Part shown: piece by piece, positions 16,513 through 25,556 of the stretch | Position numbering within the stretch: position 1 is the first letter of the stretch | How the letters are laid out: the number at the start of each line of letters is the position of its first letter | From: Spongiivirga citrea | GTDB taxonomy: Bacteria > Bacteroidota > Bacteroidia > Flavobacteriales > Flavobacteriaceae | Length of the DNA stretch: 64,000 nt | Assembly (NCBI RefSeq): GCF_010671565.1 | Contig: NZ_JAABOQ010000002.1 | Coordinates: 372,001 to 436,000 of the forward strand | Direction of reading: 5' to 3' | Notes under the pieces: model-generated | Databases searched by the model: none | The model's input: the letters and a program-made list of their open reading frames with translations, nothing else | Told to the model about the DNA's origin: nothing | Program-made: the position numbers and the translations under genes

Positions 16513-17115
16513 TTATTTATGCGACCAGTCATTGCTATCGTTACTCTGTGGGGAAAGACCAATATTATCTTTCTCTAATTGGACACCGAGTCCGACTACC
16601 ATTCTATTTACATAGTTAAAATAACATACCACTTGGTTGATTTCAAGAATTTCTCCATCGTTCAACCCCATTTCTCTCAAGACTTCTAAATCATTTCGAA
16701 CAATTGTATCGTGAGAATTAGTGAGCTGCACAGCATAATGTACACCAGCAATTTCTTTTGAAGTTAGTACCTGACTAAAATCCTCAGAAATCATAGCTTC
16801 TTTTAACTCCTTGTACTTAGCAGGATCATTTAAATTATTCTTCAGCCCTACAGAATGATGCTTTTCGCAATAATCACAACTATTTAATCTGCTAACATAA
16901 GTTCCTAAAAACTCTAAATACCATTTATCAAAACTATTATCAGGATGATGCAAAACATTTTTATACAACATCATATGCCCTTGTAGGGTATGCGGTCGAA
17001 GACTATGAATGCTTAATACATGATCAATGCTATCGTTTGGACCTTTAATTCGATCATACAATTTCTTTAGCTTACCCGTGGCTTCTTTATATCCTATTAC
17101 TTTAATCCAACTCAT
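16513..17115 (-). CDS. carboxymuconolactone decarboxylase / AhpD-like protein
   Basis: The 200-residue helical protein has the AhpD-type redox motif SCDYCEKHHSVG (C-x2-C-x2-HH) near residue 77-88, preceded by YLEFLGTYVSRLN. Proteins with this pattern are peroxidase-related alkylhydroperoxidase-like enzymes; the cysteine pair would reduce peroxides with help from a reductase. Its ATG shares one base with the mqo stop (TAATG), so it is translationally coupled to malate:quinone oxidoreductase and is the last gene of the long operon. A role in removing peroxide made by the flavoenzyme is attractive but unproven. Confidence 0.82.
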   Translation of the reverse strand: MSWIKVIGYKEATGKLKKLYDRIKGPNDSIDHVLSIHSLRPHTLQGHMMLYKNVLHHPDNSFDKWYLEFLGTYVSRLNSCDYCEKHHSVGLKNNLNDPAKYKELKEAMISEDFSQVLTSKEIAGVHYAVQLTNSHDTIVRNDLEVLREMGLNDGEILEINQVVCYFNYVNRMVVGLGVQLEKDNIGLSPQSNDSNDWSHK

Positions 17116-18605
17116 TATACATTTAAAATACTTTTGGTTCTTGCCAATTCAGCCTTAAAGTGGTCGGCATCTATTTCTTTTTTATAGGATGGCACTATAT
17201 CATTAAGTAACGACTTTCCTTCTTTACTATTAACTAGTTCTGGAAAAGCTGTTTCTAGAACCTCTAGCATAATACTTACTGAGGTTGATGCTCCTGGAGA
17301 TGCACCAAGCAGACATGTAATATTACCATTATCACCATGCACTAATTGCGTTCCAAATTCCAATTTACCTCCTTCAAACTCATCTTTTTTAATAGTCTGT
17401 ACGCGTTGTCCTGCAACCAGAATTTCCCAATCTTCGTTTCTGGCGTTTTTCACAAACTTTCGTAACGACTCCATACGATCATCAAAGGTCATTGTTACCT
17501 GTTCAATCAAGTATTTGGTTAGGGGAAGATTGTGCCAAAAGGCGCCAAACATTGATGGTAGATTATCATATTGAATTGAGCTAAAAAGATCTGTATAAGA
17601 ACCTTCTTTTAAGAATTTGGTATTGAAACCAGCAAAAGGACCAAATAATAATTCCCTTTTTCCATTTATGTAGCGAGTATCTAGATGTGGAGTGGACATA
17701 GGGGGATCTCCTATCCCTGCCTTACTATAAACCTTTGCGTCATGTTGTTTGATAATATCCGGGTTGTTGCATACAAGCCATTCCCCACTCACTGGAAAAC
17801 CACCATAACCATTTTTCTCTTCAATTTCTACTTTTTGTAATAACAATAGACTGCCTCCTCCTGCGCCAATAAAAATATGTTCAGCATCAAAATAAGAACG
17901 CTCTTTTGTTTGCAAGTCCTTTACTTCCACCGACCAATCTACATCAGGGTTAGGATCTATATCTAACACTTCTTTATTGCATTTGACTTTAGTATCATAC
18001 TTCGATTCTAAAACTTTGAATAGTGATTCTGTCAAAGCACCATAATTCATTTCTGTGCCCCGTTCAATTCTTGTTGCAGCTAACAATTCATCTCCATTTC
18101 TGTTACTCATAATTAGTGGAAACCACTCTTTCATTTTGTTAAAATCCTCTGTAAAGGAAATCGAATCGAACATAAAATGATCCTTCAAACTTTCGAAGCG
18201 TTTTCTCAAAAAGTTCACATTTTCTTTACCGGTAACCCAACTGTGGTGAGGCACTGCAGTTATAAAACTTTGCGGATCTTCTATTAAACCATTTTCTACT
18301 AAATATGCCCAAAACTGTTTGGAAATTTCAAATTGCGAGCAGATTTTCAAGGCTTTTGATATATCAATGCTTCCATCTTCATTTTCAGGAGTGTAATTTA
18401 ACTCGCATAAAGCGGAATGCCCTGTTCCAGCATTGTTCCATGCGGCGGAGCTCTCTTTCGCCACATTTTCTAGTCGTTCTAGAATTAGGATTTTTAGATC
18501 AGGTTTCAGTGTTTTTGCTATAACAGCTAGTGTTGCACTCATAATACCACCACCGACACAGATTAAATCATACTTTTTAATCACTTTTTCTTGATCTACA
18601 TTCAT
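17115..18605 (-). CDS. mqo: malate:quinone oxidoreductase
   Basis: The 496-residue protein fits Mqo in length and motifs: FAD-binding YDLICVGGGIMSATLA at the N-terminus, AWNNAGTGHSALCELNYTPE near 55-75, and the C-terminal LLGASPGASTSVSIMLEVLE. It oxidises malate to oxaloacetate at the membrane and passes electrons to quinone, replacing or supplementing NAD-dependent malate dehydrogenase. The gene belongs to the eight-gene unit led by the GH63-like hydrolase, with 29 nt to the upstream SDR gene. Co-expression would tie glycerate catabolism to the TCA cycle. Confidence 0.95.
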   Translation of the reverse strand: MNVDQEKVIKKYDLICVGGGIMSATLAVIAKTLKPDLKILILERLENVAKESSAAWNNAGTGHSALCELNYTPENEDGSIDISKALKICSQFEISKQFWAYLVENGLIEDPQSFITAVPHHSWVTGKENVNFLRKRFESLKDHFMFDSISFTEDFNKMKEWFPLIMSNRNGDELLAATRIERGTEMNYGALTESLFKVLESKYDTKVKCNKEVLDIDPNPDVDWSVEVKDLQTKERSYFDAEHIFIGAGGGSLLLLQKVEIEEKNGYGGFPVSGEWLVCNNPDIIKQHDAKVYSKAGIGDPPMSTPHLDTRYINGKRELLFGPFAGFNTKFLKEGSYTDLFSSIQYDNLPSMFGAFWHNLPLTKYLIEQVTMTFDDRMESLRKFVKNARNEDWEILVAGQRVQTIKKDEFEGGKLEFGTQLVHGDNGNITCLLGASPGASTSVSIMLEVLETAFPELVNSKEGKSLLNDIVPSYKKEIDADHFKAELARTKSILNV

Positions 18606-18634
18606 TTATTCTAGTATTTTTTTTGCTTTTCAGG

Positions 18635-19396
18635 CTATCTAATATGGCTTCCTGCATTTACATCAATTGTCGCACCAGTAGCGTGATCCATTAAACCACT
18701 GCACATTAGCGCAATTAATGGAGCTAAGTCTTCCGGCCGTGTCAAGTTGTTTAAAGCGATCTCATTAAGCACACGTTTTTCACCATATACTTCTATAAAA
18801 CTTTCTGCCATTTGTGTACGAGTAAAACCTGGGGATACTATAAATGATTTAATATTTTCTTTCCCAAAAGATCTTGCTACACTTCTAGCCAATGAAGTTA
18901 GTCCACCTTTTGAAGCTGCGTATGCTAGGTACTCTTCTGTTTCTCCTCTAAACACTGCCCTACTACCTATATAAACAAACCTCCCATCTTTGTGATTTCT
19001 AAAATGGTCGATTCCCATTTTAGTCAATAAACCTACGGCATCTAAATTGATAGAAATCGTCTTTTTCCAGGTTTTATACCAATCATCAACATTTTGATTT
19101 GTTGAGTGTGATATAAACACCCCTGCATTCAATACAATGGCATCAATTCGACCGAAATACGAAGCTACATCGTCAAAAAGCTTAATGACTTCCTTTTCAA
19201 CTGATAGATCTGCTTGAAATGCCTTAGATCCATTATCAAATTGTTGAACGAGTTCAATTGCTGATTTTTGATTTCTGTTATAATGTACAGCCAATTTTGC
19301 TCCACTTCTCATTAAGTATTCTGCTACACTTTTTCCGATACCATCGGAAGCACCAGTTACCAAAATGTGTTGCCCCTTTAGATTAATATTCGTCAT
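18635..19396 (-). CDS. short-chain dehydrogenase/reductase
   Basis: The 253-residue protein is a classical SDR: TGASDGIGKS cofactor motif (residues 14-23), LNAG near 88, catalytic Ser in VYIGSRA and YAASK (Y-x-x-x-K). An Arg or Asn after the first strand (HYNRNQ) suggests NADP(H). The substrate cannot be read from the sequence. In context, with glycerate kinase and the mannosylglycerate genes, a hydroxy-acid or sugar-acid substrate is possible. The 38-nt and 29-nt gaps to its neighbours on the same strand indicate one operon. Confidence 0.85.
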   Translation of the reverse strand: MTNINLKGQHILVTGASDGIGKSVAEYLMRSGAKLAVHYNRNQKSAIELVQQFDNGSKAFQADLSVEKEVIKLFDDVASYFGRIDAIVLNAGVFISHSTNQNVDDWYKTWKKTISINLDAVGLLTKMGIDHFRNHKDGRFVYIGSRAVFRGETEEYLAYAASKGGLTSLARSVARSFGKENIKSFIVSPGFTRTQMAESFIEVYGEKRVLNEIALNNLTRPEDLAPLIALMCSGLMDHATGATIDVNAGSHIR

Positions 19397-19434
19397 TTAT
19401 AATTCTGATTTTCATATATCTTCATAAACATATT

Positions 19435-20370
19435 TCAAAAAGGCAGATTTTGAAGATCCACATTTCCTCCTGAAAGAATGATACCAACTTTCTTATCTTG
19501 AAAAACTAATTTTTCTCGAAGGACTGCTGCTAGAGTAACTGCACTCGAGGGTTCTATAATAACTTTTGTGTACTGCCAAAACAATTTCATAGCATCAACA
19601 ATTTCCTCTTCTGTAACGCGAATAATGGAATCAACATGATCTAAAATAATGGGAAAATTCTTATCGCCTAGCTGTGTTTTAAGTCCGTCGGCAATGGTGT
19701 TAGTAGTTTGATTTGTTTCTATTTGCTTAGAAATCAAAGATCGATAAGCATCATCAACTTCAAATGGTTCGGCTCCGATGACCGTACAATTTAAATTCAT
19801 ATCATTCACTGCCAAGCAGCTTCCCGCGATAAGTCCGCCTCCGCCAACGGGGCAAACAATGATATCCACACCGGTATGATCTTCTAACAATTCTAGGCAT
19901 GCCGTGCCCTGTCCATAAATAACATCAATGTCGTTGGATGGATGAATGAATGTAGCTTTCTTAGTTTGTACTATTTCAGCTGCCGTCGCCTCTCGAGCTT
20001 CTAATGTAGGTTCACATTCTATAATATGACCTCCATATTCTATCACGCCAGCTTTTTTTACTTTAGGTGCATTAGACGGCATTACGATATAAGCTGGGAT
20101 TCCTAATAAATTAGCAGCTAAAGATAATGCTTGGGCAAAATTACCTGAAGAGTGTGTTACTACTCCCTTTTCGCGTTCTTCAGTTGTAAGGTTTAAAATA
20201 GCATTGGTTGCGCCACGTATTTTATATGCACCCGCTTTTTGGAGGCTTTCGCATTTAAAAAACAACTGACTATTAGCAATCTTATTCAACAAACGTGAAC
20301 GTAGTATTGGCGTTCGATGTATGTGGGATGAAATTATTTTTTTAGCAGCTATGACTTTTCCAGAATGCAT
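19435..20370 (-). CDS. PLP-dependent threonine/serine dehydratase or serine racemase
   Basis: The 311-residue fold-type II PLP enzyme has the Schiff-base lysine in AGAYKIRGA (about residue 49), the SSGNFAQALS phosphate/substrate loop and the glycine-rich VGGGGLIAGS PLP-phosphate site. There is no C-terminal ACT regulatory domain, so it is the catabolic TdcB-like or serine-racemase-like form. Possible products are 2-oxobutyrate or pyruvate, or D-serine. It sits between manA and the SDR gene in the operon; why it accompanies sugar-osmolyte genes is unclear. Confidence 0.85.
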   Translation of the reverse strand: MHSGKVIAAKKIISSHIHRTPILRSRLLNKIANSQLFFKCESLQKAGAYKIRGATNAILNLTTEEREKGVVTHSSGNFAQALSLAANLLGIPAYIVMPSNAPKVKKAGVIEYGGHIIECEPTLEAREATAAEIVQTKKATFIHPSNDIDVIYGQGTACLELLEDHTGVDIIVCPVGGGGLIAGSCLAVNDMNLNCTVIGAEPFEVDDAYRSLISKQIETNQTTNTIADGLKTQLGDKNFPIILDHVDSIIRVTEEEIVDAMKLFWQYTKVIIEPSSAVTLAAVLREKLVFQDKKVGIILSGGNVDLQNLPF

Positions 20371-20414
20371 TTTTTGGTTGATTAATTACATCAACTAAAA
20401 ATACTGCTAAAAAC

Positions 20415-21389
20415 TTAAACAGTCACTTCTAAAATATCGGCCGAATCACCTTTCAAAGTAATATGATTAATACAAGCGGGCAACAGCAAAGTTTCGCCTT
20501 TATTAAGCTGGAATGAATCACCTTGACATGACAATTCCGAAGTGCCTTCAACACAAATGAAAATTACAAAAGAATCGGTATTTGAATAATCTTTATTTAG
20601 TGATCCTCTAAGCGGAATAAAGCTAGTCTTAAAATAAGGAGTATGAATAAGTTCATTACTTTCATTTTCATGTGAGGGGTATGCGGTTTTATAACCGTTC
20701 TCTTCTATTTGAAAATCAATTACATCAATGGCTTTATCAATATGCAATTCTCTTTTTGTTCCAGTTTGTGTGTCTACTCTATCGTAGTCATATACTCTAT
20801 AGGTTACGTCAGATGTTTGTTGAATTTCAGCTAATAAAACTCCTGCGCCGATAGCATGAATTCTCCCTGTCGGAATATGAAAGACATCTCCTTTTTTAGT
20901 CTTTTCGCTATTTAGTAATTCTATGATACTTTTATCTTTCAATGAAGCGGCAAAAGATTCCTTGTCTGATTTTTTATCAAAACCAACAATAATTTCAGCA
21001 TCATCATCAGCTTGCATGATGTACCACATTTCATTTTTTCCAAAGGAATCATGATATTTTTTCGCGTAATCATCGTTAGGGTGCAGCTGTACAGACAATG
21101 GTTTAGCGGTATCAATGAATTTTATTAACAAAGGAAACTCTCCTCCAAATCGCTTATAAACAGTTTCGCCAAGCAAGGCTTCTTTATACCCCTCAATTAA
21201 TTCAGGAAGAGTCTTTCCTTTTAAAAACCCTTGCGAAACCTTGTTTTCATCACCTGATACTGCCGAAATCTCCCAAGATTCCCCAATATTCGATTCAGAA
21301 ATAGATTTGTTAAGGACGGTTTCTAATTTATTACCGCCCCACATTCTGTATTTAAAAATCGGTTCAAACTTTAGTGGGTACAATTTCAT
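20415..21389 (-). CDS. manA: mannose-6-phosphate isomerase, class I
   Basis: The 324-residue zinc enzyme shows family motifs: LKFEPIFKYRMWGGNKL at the N-terminus, LIKFIDTAKPLSVQLHPND (zinc-binding QLHP) and the HIPTGRIHAIG segment. It interconverts mannose-6-phosphate and fructose-6-phosphate. Its stop-to-start distance to the glycerate kinase gene is zero, so the two are cotranscribed. With an upstream GH63 hydrolase that can free mannose, it would pass the sugar into glycolysis. The cluster lacks a hexokinase or mannokinase, which must act from elsewhere. Confidence 0.92.
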   Translation of the reverse strand: MKLYPLKFEPIFKYRMWGGNKLETVLNKSISESNIGESWEISAVSGDENKVSQGFLKGKTLPELIEGYKEALLGETVYKRFGGEFPLLIKFIDTAKPLSVQLHPNDDYAKKYHDSFGKNEMWYIMQADDDAEIIVGFDKKSDKESFAASLKDKSIIELLNSEKTKKGDVFHIPTGRIHAIGAGVLLAEIQQTSDVTYRVYDYDRVDTQTGTKRELHIDKAIDVIDFQIEENGYKTAYPSHENESNELIHTPYFKTSFIPLRGSLNKDYSNTDSFVIFICVEGTSELSCQGDSFQLNKGETLLLPACINHITLKGDSADILEVTV

Positions 21390-22523
21390 TTAATAATTAG
21401 CTTTCAAAAGCTGGGCAAAGTTATAACTTGTTTTGACTAAATTATCATAGCTTGACGAAATTGCTGTTTTTAAATCTGCCACCTCATTTAAAATTGAAGA
21501 AACATAGCTTAAACCTAGCTCATTTTGTTCTTGAATTGTAAGGTCAACTACTCCGCAAAAAGCAGCCACTGGTATTTTATTTTTTTCAGCAGAAGTTTGA
21601 ACTCCTTTTACTGTTTTCCCGGATAGTGTTTGATTATCCAGTTTACCTTCTCCTGTAATAATCCAATCCGCTCCCGTAATTTTAGCTTCAAAATCTACTA
21701 TATCCTTTATCATTTCGATCCCAGAAGTAAGTTCCGCTTTTAAAAAAGCAATGGCGCCAGCTCCCATTCCGCCTGCAGCTCCCGTACCTGGTATATCTTG
21801 CAGACCAATATTTAGGTCACTACTAATTACTTTAGCTATATTTTGTAACCCCTTGTCTAAATGGGCTACTGCTTTATCATCAGCGCCTTTTTGAGGCGCA
21901 TATACGTAAGCCGCTCCATTTTGGCCATGCAGGGTATTGTTGACATCACAAGCAACTTTTACTTCAATATCCTTTAAAAGAGGTGATACATTGGACGTTT
22001 CAATATTTCTCACACGATTTAGGTTCTTGCCAATTGGATGAACTGTCTCTCCATTTTCATCTAAAAACCGAAACCCTAAGGCAGTTGCCATTCCTATTCC
22101 TGCTTCGTTCGTTGCGCTGCCTCCGATTCCTAAATAAAGATATTTAACGCCTTTTTTGAGTGCATCTTTGATAATTTCACCTGTGCCATATGATGATGTA
22201 TTTAAACAATTTATTTCATCTTCCTTCAACAGCCTTAAGCCTGAAGCCTCTGCCATTTCAATAAAAGCGGTTTTAGATTCCGCATTAAATAAGTATTTAG
22301 CTTCAATGGGTCTAAATACGGGATCATTAACTTTGACTTTGATGATTACTCCATCCATAGAATGCTTGAGTGCTTGTAAGGTGCCATCTCCCCCATCTCC
22401 CAGTGGTATTTTTGTAATAGTAGCATCAGGAAAGACCTTAAGCAGGCCCTTTTCGACAGCATTACAGAACTCAACACCAGTCAACGAACCTTTATATTTA
22501 TCTGGAGCAATTACGAATTTCAT
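21390..22523 (-). CDS. glycerate kinase (GarK/GlxK family, type I)
   Basis: The 377-residue protein begins FVIAPDKYKGSLTGVEFCNAV and holds the family motifs IPLGDGGDGTLQAL, GIGGSATNEAGIGMATALG and GTGAAGGMGAGAIAF, ending with a GEGKLDNQTLSGK motif. GarK-type enzymes phosphorylate D-glycerate, usually to 2-phosphoglycerate. The gene lies between the symporter (9 nt away) and manA (abutting). In this operon it should consume the glycerate released by the GH63-like hydrolase. Confidence 0.93.
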   Translation of the reverse strand: MKFVIAPDKYKGSLTGVEFCNAVEKGLLKVFPDATITKIPLGDGGDGTLQALKHSMDGVIIKVKVNDPVFRPIEAKYLFNAESKTAFIEMAEASGLRLLKEDEINCLNTSSYGTGEIIKDALKKGVKYLYLGIGGSATNEAGIGMATALGFRFLDENGETVHPIGKNLNRVRNIETSNVSPLLKDIEVKVACDVNNTLHGQNGAAYVYAPQKGADDKAVAHLDKGLQNIAKVISSDLNIGLQDIPGTGAAGGMGAGAIAFLKAELTSGIEMIKDIVDFEAKITGADWIITGEGKLDNQTLSGKTVKGVQTSAEKNKIPVAAFCGVVDLTIQEQNELGLSYVSSILNEVADLKTAISSSYDNLVKTSYNFAQLLKANY

Positions 22524-22532
22524 AGATAGGTT

Positions 22533-24137
22533 TTATTTAAAAAAGCTAGGTAGCTGCAAGCAAAAAACAACGATTGCTATAAAAAAACCTATTAGAATAA
22601 GTACTTCTTTCTTTCCTGTATAAAAAGTAACTTCCAGACCTTCTGATGACTTTTTAGTAATTAAGCTGCTTACAACTATTGCTGTCACGACTGTCACTAA
22701 ACAACCTATAGCATTCCACCAAAACCAGAAAACTTCAGGGACATACAACCACAAATACATATTGAATAAAACGCCTGCAACAATTCCAATATTAGCTCCT
22801 ATTGCATTCGTCTTTTTTGTTAAAATCGCGAGCATAAAAACGGCCAAAATAGGTCCGTAAAAAACAGAACTAATCTTGTTAATCACTTCGATTACTGTAC
22901 CTTCAATATTCCCAGCAAAGAATGCGAAGAACAAGCAAACAAGCCCCCAGAATACAGATAAAAAACGAGAATAAGAAACATAGGTTTTATCTGATAATTC
23001 AGGCTTGAAACGTTTTACAAAATCTTCCATTGTAACAGCTGAAAGTGAATTCACAGTGGAGCTTAAGCTGGACATTGCAGCGGACATTATTGCTATTATT
23101 AAGAGGCCAATCACACCATTAGGTAAATATTTCATTATGAAAACCGGCACCATTAAATCAGCTCTTTTTCCCTCAAGAGAACCGATATTTGTTTGATAAA
23201 CGGAATCAATCATTTCATTAAAAGAGGCATCTTGTAACACTAAAGTCCCTAGTACTAAGCCCATAATACAATAGGTTAAGGTCACAGGAAAACGAAGTAA
23301 ACCGTTCGCAAACAATAGCTTCTTTAAGGAATTCATATTCTTAGAAGAAAGTAGCCGTTGTGACTGGGTCTGATCAGTACCATAGTATGAAGCATATAAA
23401 AAGACTCCACCGATAACCATTGGCCAAAAGCCGAATTCATCATTCTTATCAGCGTTATTAAAACCCCATTTATTAAAATCAATTGCCGTAATTCTGTCCT
23501 TATCCACATGCGTAAGGAAATTTTCAAAACCGCCTAGTTCACTAATTCCATAAATAAGGCATATAACAATCCCCAAAAACAAAATAGACATCTGGATGAC
23601 ATCACCCCAGATAACCGCTTTCATACCGCCTTGAAAAGAATAAATTAAGGTAATGACACCAATCACAAGTACTGATATCCAAAACTCTAACCCAATGGTC
23701 GCCTGGAGAATAAGTGCCATGGTATACACCATAACACCAGTTGCAACTGATCTGCTTATTTGAAATACAAAACTTATAAGCAGCCTAGAGGATGGGTCAA
23801 AACGTCTTTCTAAATACTCATATACGCTAACAATACCAGATTTATAGAGCGATGGTAAAATTGCAATTAGCAAAAATGCCATCGCCAACGGAACACCAAA
23901 TTCATAGGTTAGCCATTGCATGCCGCCTCCTTCTCTTAATCCCACAAAGGCAGGTGCTGAGATAAAACTTATGGCTGAAAGCTGCGTGGCCATTGTTGAC
24001 AAGCTTAAAGGCAGCCAGGAAGTGCTTCTACCACCAAGAAAGTAGTCTTTAGAAGTTTTATTTTCTTTGAATAAGAATCCTATTCCTAAAAATCCAATTA
24101 GATAAACTGCGATTAGTATGTAGTCGATATAATTCAT
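22533..24137 (-). CDS. sodium:solute symporter (SSS family)
   Basis: The 534-residue membrane protein has 13-14 predicted membrane segments and SSS signatures: IAVYLIGFLGIGFLF, the KTSKDYFLGGRS loop after the first helix, STMATQLSAISFISAPAF, and a conserved GGMKAVIWGDV segment in the middle. Such proteins import sugars, sialic acids or carboxylates with sodium. It is placed directly between the GH63-like hydrolase (25 nt) and glycerate kinase (9 nt), so intact mannosylglycerate is the likely cargo, or else glycerate or mannose. Because the hydrolase has no signal peptide, uptake of the intact compound fits best. Confidence 0.9.
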   Translation of the reverse strand: MNYIDYILIAVYLIGFLGIGFLFKENKTSKDYFLGGRSTSWLPLSLSTMATQLSAISFISAPAFVGLREGGGMQWLTYEFGVPLAMAFLLIAILPSLYKSGIVSVYEYLERRFDPSSRLLISFVFQISRSVATGVMVYTMALILQATIGLEFWISVLVIGVITLIYSFQGGMKAVIWGDVIQMSILFLGIVICLIYGISELGGFENFLTHVDKDRITAIDFNKWGFNNADKNDEFGFWPMVIGGVFLYASYYGTDQTQSQRLLSSKNMNSLKKLLFANGLLRFPVTLTYCIMGLVLGTLVLQDASFNEMIDSVYQTNIGSLEGKRADLMVPVFIMKYLPNGVIGLLIIAIMSAAMSSLSSTVNSLSAVTMEDFVKRFKPELSDKTYVSYSRFLSVFWGLVCLFFAFFAGNIEGTVIEVINKISSVFYGPILAVFMLAILTKKTNAIGANIGIVAGVLFNMYLWLYVPEVFWFWWNAIGCLVTVVTAIVVSSLITKKSSEGLEVTFYTGKKEVLILIGFFIAIVVFCLQLPSFFK

Positions 24138-24162
24138 TATGAATTGATTTTGTCAAATTTAC

Positions 24163-25473
24163 CTATTGGTTAAGCATGTCAATAATTAAAGCAGCGCTCC
24201 ATGAAAAGTTGTTTCCCCCATATGCTCCATTCCCTGAGCTAATAACATCCTTCCGGCAGTCGAAATACTCATAAAATCCATTTTGAGTTATAAGTTCAAT
24301 CGAATCTGCTTTTACCCTATTTGCTATATCCTCAAACCCATACCTCTTTAAACCTTTAAACAAGATCCAGTTTAAATTTATCCAAACCGGGCCGCGCCAA
24401 TACTTCTTTGGCTTAAAATGCTCGCTGGTCGGATCAAAAGAAGCACATAAATAATGGTCGTCTCCTCCGAAATTAGAAATCAAGGTGTCGATTAACTTTC
24501 GGGCATCTTCTTTTGATGGGATACCCGCAAACAAGGGAGTGAAAGACGACGAAGAGATTGACCTAATTGGTTTTTTATTTCTTAAATCATAGTATATATA
24601 GGCGTTTAGTTCGTTGTCAAAGAGTTTATTGTTCATTTGAAAAACGGCTTTCTTTTGCCATTTCTCTAATTTTTCAATCTTATCATCATTACTTCCCAAT
24701 AATGTATACAGCCTAATCAACGATTCATTTGATTTGATAAGCATTGCGTTGAACAATGGATCCTGTACTAAGAATGGGGAATGCTGAGCTATTTTTTGAT
24801 CATCATAATTATATTGTTTAGCAATTTCAATAATATGCAGATAGTGATCGTATTCGCGTTTAGTCGGCCGCTGTTCAGGGTCTACGTGTGATGTATCCCT
24901 TCGCTCGAACTCATATTCTGGAGAATCCATAGTCTCAAAAATGCCATCCCAAACAGGTGAATTATCTGTCCCAGATTCCCAATTATGATAAATATATACC
25001 AGACCTTCATTTAAAGGATCTCTATTTTGATAAAAATACTGATGATTATGAAATACCTTATCTATTTGTCGACCTATAAACTCTAAGCTTCTTGTCTTAT
25101 CTTTTGAAATATGGTATATTTTTTCAAGTACAAATCCTAATACCGGAGGTTGCACCAATCCAGTAGACCGATATTTTTTTGACGACATGGGATGCAACTC
25201 TGACTTGTGAAAATCTGCTCCCGGAAAATAAGTATCTGTATCAGTATGAAAAATGATATGTGGGATAAAACCGTTATCCCATTGTGCATCTAACAAGGTT
25301 GAAATTTCACTTTCGGCCTTATTCATATCATAATGGGCATAGCCAATTGCTATGAAGCCAGAGTCCCATTTCCACTGAAAGGGATATAAGTTTTTGCTTG
25401 GTATAGTGAAGCCTCCTTTTTGAAAATTTTCGTTCAGCACCTTTTGTGCCTCAGTGAGTAACTGATCCTTCAT
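24163..25473 (-). CDS. GH63-family mannosylglycerate (or glucosylglycerate) hydrolase-like enzyme
   Basis: The 436-residue protein is an (alpha/alpha)6-barrel of the GH63 type and matches the length of the characterised mannosylglycerate and glucosylglycerate hydrolases. Visible features are FQWKWDSGF (33-41), WDNGFIPHI (65-72), YHNWESGTDNSPVWD (162-176) with D170 the likely acid, and FYEYFD (400-405) with E402 the likely base, followed by a FSWSAAL end. It has no signal peptide, so it works in the cytoplasm after import. It would split the osmolyte into a hexose and glycerate. The downstream glycerate kinase and mannose-6-phosphate isomerase favour mannosylglycerate over glucosylglycerate. 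It is the first gene of the operon. A trehalase-like specificity is the main alternative. Confidence 0.75.
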   Translation of the reverse strand: MKDQLLTEAQKVLNENFQKGGFTIPSKNLYPFQWKWDSGFIAIGYAHYDMNKAESEISTLLDAQWDNGFIPHIIFHTDTDTYFPGADFHKSELHPMSSKKYRSTGLVQPPVLGFVLEKIYHISKDKTRSLEFIGRQIDKVFHNHQYFYQNRDPLNEGLVYIYHNWESGTDNSPVWDGIFETMDSPEYEFERRDTSHVDPEQRPTKREYDHYLHIIEIAKQYNYDDQKIAQHSPFLVQDPLFNAMLIKSNESLIRLYTLLGSNDDKIEKLEKWQKKAVFQMNNKLFDNELNAYIYYDLRNKKPIRSISSSSFTPLFAGIPSKEDARKLIDTLISNFGGDDHYLCASFDPTSEHFKPKKYWRGPVWINLNWILFKGLKRYGFEDIANRVKADSIELITQNGFYEYFDCRKDVISSGNGAYGGNNFSWSAALIIDMLNQ

Positions 25474-25475
25474 TT

Positions 25476-25516
25476 AGATATTTTCGAACTAAAGCGAAAA
25501 GATATTGAAAATATCT
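25476..25516. promoter_or_regulatory. candidate operator upstream of the mannosylglycerate operon
   Basis: AGATATT-GAA-AATATCT (25500-25516) is a perfect 17-bp palindrome. A further half-site, AGATATTTTC (25476-25485), is the reverse complement of GAAAATATCT in the palindrome. Both lie in the leader just upstream of the operon's first gene. No regulator gene adjoins the operon, and no full -7 match was found here. Confidence 0.4.
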
Positions 25517-25556
25517 GTAAAGCAAATAAAGTCCATTGACTTAGATGAAATGTTTA

